Shown piece by piece: positions 6,493 to 10,120 of a DNA stretch of 10,120 nucleotides. The DNA is taken from contig DMYQ01000231.1 of the NCBI GenBank assembly GCA_003482555.1, positions 1 to 10,120 of the forward strand, in the 5' to 3' direction. The position numbers and the translations under genes are program-made. Numbering within the stretch: the stretch's first letter is position 1; every line of letters begins with the position of its first letter. The notes under the pieces were generated by a model, which was not told the DNA's origin, searched no databases, and saw only the letters and a program-made list of their open reading frames with translations. The stretch is from Janthinobacterium sp. GTDB taxonomy: Bacteria; Pseudomonadota; Gammaproteobacteria; Burkholderiales; Burkholderiaceae_D.

Positions 6493-6764
6493 GGCGGTCT
6501 CGCTTTTGAGTGGATCAATGATGGGTGTCGGGGCGCCGGCGGACTGCACCGGCAACTTGGTCAGCGTATGCGAGCCGGCCGCGCCAGTCCAGCGCCGTCC
6601 GGCCGGCGCGCCGTGATTTTCCGGATTCCTTGATCCAGGATAATTTCTCGCCGGCGCCAGGGGCGGGCGCTATGCAGTTTGCCGGCGCCGCCTAGTCACT
6701 TTTGCTGTTGTGTGCGATGCCGGATAAAAGTATCATATGAAATATATCTTTTAAGAAGAACACC
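6493..6764. other. Divergent intergenic region between the HMA gene and nnrS
   Basis: This 272-base region has a GC-rich left part and an AT-rich right end next to nnrS. The left part contains an inverted repeat, gccggcc (6574-6580) and ggccggc (6601-6607). The 9-mer gccggcgcc occurs twice (6650-6658 and 6681-6689). I found no convincing promoter for the HMA gene and no coding sequence. The nnrS promoter elements are listed separately. Confidence 0.6.
6708..6750 (+). promoter_or_regulatory. nnrS promoter with candidate NsrR-type operator
   Basis: A possible -35 (ttgtgt, 6708-6713) and -10 (tatcat, 6731-6736) are separated by exactly 17 bases. Overlapping the -10 is a 23-bp dyad at 6728-6750: aagtatcatat, one central g, aaatatatctt. 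The right half matches the NsrR half-site as I recall it (AAATGCATCTT) at 9 of 11 positions. The left half matches its complement at about 7 of 11. NsrR is a nitric oxide-sensing Rrf2-family repressor known to control nnrS in several proteobacteria. Position and partial symmetry support an operator; the identity of the binding protein is inference. Confidence 0.5.
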
Positions 6765-7964
6765 ATGAGCCTGTTATCGATACAAGAACCGGAAGATTTC
6801 AATCCCCGGCCGTGGCGCGCCGAGCATCCCTTGTGGCGCCTCGGCTTCCGTCCCTTTTATCTGATGGCGGCCATCTTCGCCGTCATCAGCGTGCCGTTGT
6901 GGGTGGCCAGTTACCTGGGCTGGATGGGCGCCTGGCCGCGCGTCGGGCTGGGCTGGCACATGCACGAAATGGTGTACGGCATGGCGGTGGCCGTCGTGGT
7001 CGGCTTCCTCTTCACGGCCGCGCGCGCCTGGACCGGCTTGCCGACGCCCAGCAAGGGCCATCTGGCGGCCCTGGCCGGCCTGTGGCTGGCGGGCCGGGTG
7101 GCGATGCTGGCCGCGCCGGCGGGCTTGGCCGCCATCGTCGACCTGCTGTTCCTGCCGCTGGCGGCCTGGCCGCTGTACCGCGTGCTGGCGCAGTCGGGCA
7201 ACAAGCGCAACCTGTTCCTGGTGGCCTTGCTGGCGCTGCTGACTGTCGCCAACGGTATCTTCCACGCCGCCGCGCTGGGGCTCATCGCGGTGAACATGAC
7301 GGCGCCCATCCAGGCCGCCATCCTGCTCATCGTGGTGATCGAATCGGTGATCGGCGCGCGCGTCATCCCCATGTTCACGCGCAACGGCGCGCCCGGCACG
7401 CAACCCATCGTCAAGCCGATGCGCGACCGCTACGCCCTGGGCTTGACGCTGGCCGCCGCCCTGGCCTGGATCTGCGGCTTGCCGGCGCCGGTGTGCGCGC
7501 CGCTGGCGATCGCCGCCTCCCTGGTGTCGATGTGGCGCCTGGCGGGTTGGCAGCCGCGGCGCACCCTGCGCGTGCCGCTGCTGTGGATCTTGCATGTGTC
7601 GTATGGCTGGATACCGGTCGGCTTCTTCCTGCTCGGCCTGGCGGCCCTGCACCTGGTGACGCCCAGCGCCGCCTTCCACGCGCTGACGGTGGGTTCGATG
7701 GCCGGGCTGATCATCGGCATGATGGCGCGCACCACGCTCGGCCATACCGGGCGTCCGCTGAAGGCTGGCCGGGCCGACGTGGCGATGTTTTGGCTGATAC
7801 AACTAGGGGCCGTGGCGCGCCTGGCGGTCGGGCTGGGGCCGTTCGGGCTGCGCGAGCCGGGCCTGATAGTCGCCGCGCTGTGCTGGTCGCTGGCCTTCGG
7901 CTTGTACGTGATCGCCTACGGACCGCGCCTGATGCGGCCGCGCGTGGATGGCCGCGACGGTTGA
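6765..7964 (+). CDS. nnrS: NnrS family heme/copper membrane protein linked to nitric oxide stress
   Basis: A 399-residue polytopic membrane protein with about 12 hydrophobic segments. NnrS proteins contain heme and copper and protect cells during nitric oxide exposure, reportedly by limiting damage to iron-sulfur metabolism; they do not consume nitric oxide as a reductase. Family signatures are 'RLGFRPFYLMAA' (25-36), 'GWHMHEMVYG' with H65 and H67, 'GVGFLFTA'-like and 'WTGLPTP' segments, 'IPMFTRNG', and 'HALTVGSMAGLIIGMMARTTLGHTGRP' in two parts with H327. These histidines are plausible heme or metal ligands. The start at 6765 has a purine-rich stretch (aagaaga, 6753-6759) upstream and fits the family N-terminus. 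It sits just beyond the nar cluster and diverges from the HMA gene, consistent with a response to nitric oxide made when nitrite builds up. The 3' end converges on a LysR-type gene with a 13-base gap. Confidence 0.94.
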   Translation: MSLLSIQEPEDFNPRPWRAEHPLWRLGFRPFYLMAAIFAVISVPLWVASYLGWMGAWPRVGLGWHMHEMVYGMAVAVVVGFLFTAARAWTGLPTPSKGHLAALAGLWLAGRVAMLAAPAGLAAIVDLLFLPLAAWPLYRVLAQSGNKRNLFLVALLALLTVANGIFHAAALGLIAVNMTAPIQAAILLIVVIESVIGARVIPMFTRNGAPGTQPIVKPMRDRYALGLTLAAALAWICGLPAPVCAPLAIAASLVSMWRLAGWQPRRTLRVPLLWILHVSYGWIPVGFFLLGLAALHLVTPSAAFHALTVGSMAGLIIGMMARTTLGHTGRPLKAGRADVAMFWLIQLGAVARLAVGLGPFGLREPGLIVAALCWSLAFGLYVIAYGPRLMRPRVDGRDG

Positions 7965-7971
7965 CGACCGG

Positions 7972-7986
7972 CCGCCCTCAGGGCGG
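7972..7986. terminator. Weak hairpin at the nnrS / LysR convergence
   Basis: A 6-bp GC inverted repeat (ccgccc and gggcgg) with a 3-base loop spans the LysR stop codon, eight bases after the nnrS stop. It lacks T-runs on either side. Its place between convergent genes suggests a shared end signal, but the stem is short. Confidence 0.25.
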
Positions 7987-8883
7987 GCTGACATACTCCA
8001 GCAAGCCCTGGTACAAGGCCGCGAAGGCCGCTTGGCAGCAGGGCGAATGGCGCAAATCTTCGTGCATGGCGAGCCAGGTGTCCAGTTGCGGCGCCACTTG
8101 ATCGGGAAACAGGCGCACCAGATCCGGTTCGCGCCTTGCCAGGCCGACCTGGCAAATGCCGATGCCGAAGCCGGCCCGCAGCATGGCGATGCGCGCCAGG
8201 TCGCTATCGGTGCGCAGCGCGAACAGTGAGCGTTTCAGAAACGGCAAGGTCGCGATGATGGCGCGCATGAAAGGCGTTTCCTGGTCGAAGCCGATGAGCG
8301 TGTGTTTCTCCAGCGCGGCCAGATCCGGCGGCGTGCCGTGCAAATCCAGGTAACTTTGGCGCGCGTACAGACCCAGTTCGACATTGCCGACGCGGCGCGC
8401 GATCAGCGCGGCCTGGCTCGGGCTGACCATGCGCACGGCGATATCGGCGTCGCGCAGCAACAGATTCTCCACCCGGTTCGAGGGCGTCAATTCGATGCTC
8501 AGGCCGGGATGGGTGGCGCGCAAGCGGGTCAGGATGGGCGGCAGCACTTCGACGGCGATCACTTCGCTGGCCGTGATGCGCACCGTGCCAGTGGCGTCCG
8601 CGCCCTGGCTGGCGGCGACGCGCAGCAGGGCGGCGCTGGTGGCGGCCAGGCTTTCGGCGTAGGGGCGCAACGCTTCGGCCACGCGGGTCGGCGACAGGCC
8701 GTGCTGGCTGCGCACGAACAGCGATTGGCCGATGCCCCGTTCGAGCGCATCCAGATGCCGGCCCACCGTCGGCTGGGTCAGGCCCAGCGCGCGCGCCGCG
8801 CCCGACAGCGAGCCTTCCTGCAAAATGCCGAGAAACGAACGATACAGCTCCCAGCCGGGTTCTTGCTGATGCAGTTGAATCAT
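7978..8883 (-). CDS. LysR-type transcriptional regulator
   Basis: A 301-residue protein of typical LysR length. The N-terminal winged helix-turn-helix (about 11-70) reads 'YRSFLGILQEGSLSGAARAL', 'GLTQPTVGRHLDALE' and 'LFVRSQHGLSPT', followed by a linker helix. The C-terminal effector domain (about 97-295) begins 'GTVRITASEVIAVEVLPPIL', as in LysR proteins that control small oxidoreductase genes. It most likely regulates the divergent SDR gene and perhaps itself; the inducer is unknown. I chose the ATG at 8883 because the helix-turn-helix then starts at the usual distance. No ribosome binding site precedes it: the bases upstream are AT-rich, and the start codon lies inside a 14-bp palindrome. 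Starts further upstream would add residues lacking family resemblance. No link to nitrate metabolism is evident. Confidence 0.93.
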   Translation of the reverse strand: MIQLHQQEPGWELYRSFLGILQEGSLSGAARALGLTQPTVGRHLDALERGIGQSLFVRSQHGLSPTRVAEALRPYAESLAATSAALLRVAASQGADATGTVRITASEVIAVEVLPPILTRLRATHPGLSIELTPSNRVENLLLRDADIAVRMVSPSQAALIARRVGNVELGLYARQSYLDLHGTPPDLAALEKHTLIGFDQETPFMRAIIATLPFLKRSLFALRTDSDLARIAMLRAGFGIGICQVGLARREPDLVRLFPDQVAPQLDTWLAMHEDLRHSPCCQAAFAALYQGLLEYVSPP

Positions 8884-8895
8884 ACAAAAATGTAT
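8882..8895. promoter_or_regulatory. 14-bp palindrome over the LysR start codon
   Basis: ataca (8882-8886), aaaa, tgtat (8891-8895) form a perfect dyad with 5-bp arms in an AT-rich patch. It covers the LysR initiation codon (8881-8883 on the complement). A bound protein, or a small mRNA hairpin, could block expression of the regulator. Such AT dyads can also arise by chance. Confidence 0.3.
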
Positions 8896-8917
8896 AGCAT
8901 ATAGACGGGTATCGATA

Positions 8918-8956
8918 ATTCCATTTAATCGAACGGAATGCAACAATAACTCCGTT
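8918..8956. promoter_or_regulatory. Overlapping dyads in the LysR / SDR intergenic region, probable LysR-type operator
   Basis: Two inverted repeats share a central element: attcc (8918-8922) with ggaat (8935-8939), and aacgga (8932-8937) with tccgtt (8951-8956). The first is a 22-bp imperfect dyad with 8 of 11 positions symmetric. Paired or overlapping sites between a LysR gene and its divergent target are typical of recognition and activation sites. On the complement, ttgcat (8938-8943) and aattat (8915-8920) are spaced 17 bases and could be a weak LysR promoter overlapping the first dyad, which would fit autoregulation. Confidence 0.45.
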
Positions 8957-8980
8957 GAAACGACTTTCTTGGAGAATAAA

Positions 8981-9940
8981 ATGACACAGACAGGCATCGC
9001 ATTGGTATTGGGCGCCACCGGGGCCATCGGCGGCGAAGTGGCACGTGGCTTGCTGGCGCGCGGCTGGCGGGTGCGCGCCCTGCAGCGCGCCCCGGACTCC
9101 CTGGCGCGCCGCGACGCCGGCTTCGAATGGATCAAGGGCGACGCGATGGTGGCCGCCGACGTGGCGCGGGCGGCGCGGGGCGCGAGCTTGATCGTGCACG
9201 CCGTCAACCCGCCCGGCTACCGCAACTGGGGCGAGCTGGTGCTGCCGATGATAGACAACACCATCGCGGCGGCGCGCGCTTGTGGCGCCCGCATCCTGCT
9301 GCCGGGCACGGTCTACAATTTCGGGCCGGACGTCTTTCCGGCGCCGACCGAAGCGTCGGCCCAGCACGCGCCCACCCGCAAGGGCGGCATCCGCGTCGAA
9401 CTGGAGCGCCGGCTGCGGGCGGCCAGCGCCGATGGCGTGCGCACCCTGATCGTGCGGGCCGGCGACTTCTTCGGCCCCCGCGGTGCCGGTAACAACTGGT
9501 TTTCCGGCGCCCTGGTCAAGGCGGGCAAGCCGGTCGATGCGGTCATGTATCCGGGCGCCAAGGGCGTCGGCCATCAGTGGGCCTATCTGCCCGATCTCGC
9601 CGAAACCATGCTGCGCCTGCTGGATAGGGAAGCCGAGTTGCCGCCCTTCGCTGTCTATCACATGCGCGGCCACTGGGACGCGGCGGGCACGCAGATGATC
9701 GATGCGGTGCGGCGCGTGGCGGGGCGGCCGCGCATAAAGGTGCGCTCTTTTCCGTGGTGGGCCCTGGTGTTGATCGCCCCTTTTTCGGAAACCATGCGCG
9801 AAATGCGCGAAATGCGCTACCTGTGGCAGCATGGCCTGTACATGGACAATGCGCGTTTGCTGGCGGTGCTGGGCGAGGAGCCGCATACGCCGCTCGACGA
9901 GGCCGTGCGCGCGACCCTGACGGGGATGCGTTGCGTGTGA
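8981..9940 (+). CDS. NAD(P)-dependent epimerase/dehydratase-like extended SDR protein
   Basis: A 319-residue cytoplasmic protein with an N-terminal Rossmann fold. The nucleotide-binding glycine motif is GATGAIGG (11-18), followed by 'RVRALQR' at the end of the second strand and 'IKGDAM' (51-56), as in extended or atypical short-chain dehydrogenases. 'LIVHAVNPPGY' and 'ILLPGTVYNFGP' (105-116) are the next core strands. The catalytic YxxxK pair is not in its usual place: the expected region reads TRKGGIRVELERRL (132-145), with K134 and R138 where Tyr and Lys would lie, so the chemistry may be non-classical. The ATG at 8981 follows GGAG (8971-8974) at good spacing. It is divergent from the LysR gene and probably its target. 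The substrate is unknown. A triple nine-base repeat near 9794-9820 encodes MRE-MRE-MRY. Confidence 0.88.
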   Translation: MTQTGIALVLGATGAIGGEVARGLLARGWRVRALQRAPDSLARRDAGFEWIKGDAMVAADVARAARGASLIVHAVNPPGYRNWGELVLPMIDNTIAAARACGARILLPGTVYNFGPDVFPAPTEASAQHAPTRKGGIRVELERRLRAASADGVRTLIVRAGDFFGPRGAGNNWFSGALVKAGKPVDAVMYPGAKGVGHQWAYLPDLAETMLRLLDREAELPPFAVYHMRGHWDAAGTQMIDAVRRVAGRPRIKVRSFPWWALVLIAPFSETMREMREMRYLWQHGLYMDNARLLAVLGEEPHTPLDEAVRATLTGMRCV

Positions 9941-10052
9941 GCCGCCGGCAAGGCGCCGCGGCAAGCGGGGCCTGGGCTGGCGTCCCGGCATGGCATGGGG
10001 CCCGATGATGCGGGCCTCGTTCCAGCTCAAGTGCCGCGGTGGAGCGATGCGC

Positions 10053-10120
10053 TACAATCGACGGGAACATGCGTCCGCTCATGGCAAGTGGCGGCTTCAA
10101 TGATACGAGGAATGATACGA
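10053..10120 (+). promoter_or_regulatory. Probable promoter and possible start of a gene leaving the window
   Basis: A tacaat -10 element (about 10053-10058) sits in a 'gctacaatcg' context similar to the one before moaA, without a clear -35. Several ATGs follow (about 10069, 10081, 10100, 10112), and frames stay open to the window end, but none has a good ribosome binding site and too little is visible to choose. The 10-mer aatgatacga is repeated 12 bases apart (10099-10108, 10111-10120). The bases from 9941 to about 10050 show nothing else that I can support. Confidence 0.35.

Noticed and set aside
6504..6518. FNR-like site on the - strand (ttgat-cca-ctcaa) before the HMA gene
   Set aside because: Half-sites are fair but the spacer is three bases, and the position, 12-26 bases before the start codon, does not fit an activator site.
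6630..6645. FNR/Dnr-like site (ttgat-ccagg-ataat) upstream of nnrS
   Set aside because: The right half is degenerate and the spacer is five rather than four bases, so it does not meet the TTGAT-N4-ATCAA pattern. It also lies too far from the likely nnrS promoter for class II activation.
8884..9207. N-terminal extension of the LysR gene to far upstream starts
   Set aside because: It would run through the divergent promoter region and into the SDR gene, and the added residues do not resemble the LysR N-terminus.
9794..9820. Nine-base tandem repeat (atgcgcgaa) in the SDR gene as a possible regulatory repeat
   Set aside because: Only about three short units, in frame and coding for MRE-MRE-MRY; most simply a small coding repeat.

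Overview
The window is high-GC DNA (roughly two thirds G+C by eye) with tightly packed genes. Its protein families and gene order fit a facultatively denitrifying or nitrate-respiring betaproteobacterium. An Oxalobacteraceae-type genome (Massilia, Duganella, Janthinobacterium and relatives) is my best guess. That guess rests on codon style, the 'gctacaat' promoter elements and operon order, not on any marker gene.

Bases 1-6213, all on the + strand, are the downstream half of a respiratory nitrate reductase locus. In order they are the 3' end of narH (Fe-S subunit), narJ (assembly chaperone), narI (di-heme membrane subunit), a parvulin-type peptidyl-prolyl isomerase, moaA (first enzyme of molybdenum cofactor synthesis), narX (nitrate/nitrite sensor kinase) and narL (response regulator). 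narG and narK are presumably upstream and out of view. Together the genes supply the enzyme, its folding and assembly helpers, its cofactor and its nitrate-responsive control. A GC hairpin and a tacaat -10 element lie between the isomerase gene and moaA, so moaA-narX-narL may form a second transcription unit. A 31-codon ORF with a good ribosome binding site overlaps the narX start codon.

Bases 6226-7964 hold a small heavy-metal-associated (HMA) domain protein on the - strand, convergent with narL. nnrS, a polytopic heme/copper protein tied to nitric oxide stress, runs divergently from it on the + strand. The AT-rich nnrS promoter carries a 23-bp dyad resembling an NsrR nitric oxide-responsive operator. 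The HMA protein has lost the first cysteine of its metal-binding loop but carries a C-terminal double CC motif.

Bases 7978-9940 look unrelated to nitrate: a LysR-type regulator (- strand) and a divergent NAD(P)-binding extended-SDR protein (+ strand). They share an AT-rich intergenic region with several dyads. The last 180 bases hold only a probable promoter and the possible start of a gene that leaves the window.

I saw no tRNA, rRNA, CRISPR array, transposase or attachment site. Nothing here is a wholly new system. The most unusual items are the altered HMA protein, the overlapping leader ORF of narX, the cysteine cluster in NarX and the candidate NsrR operator.
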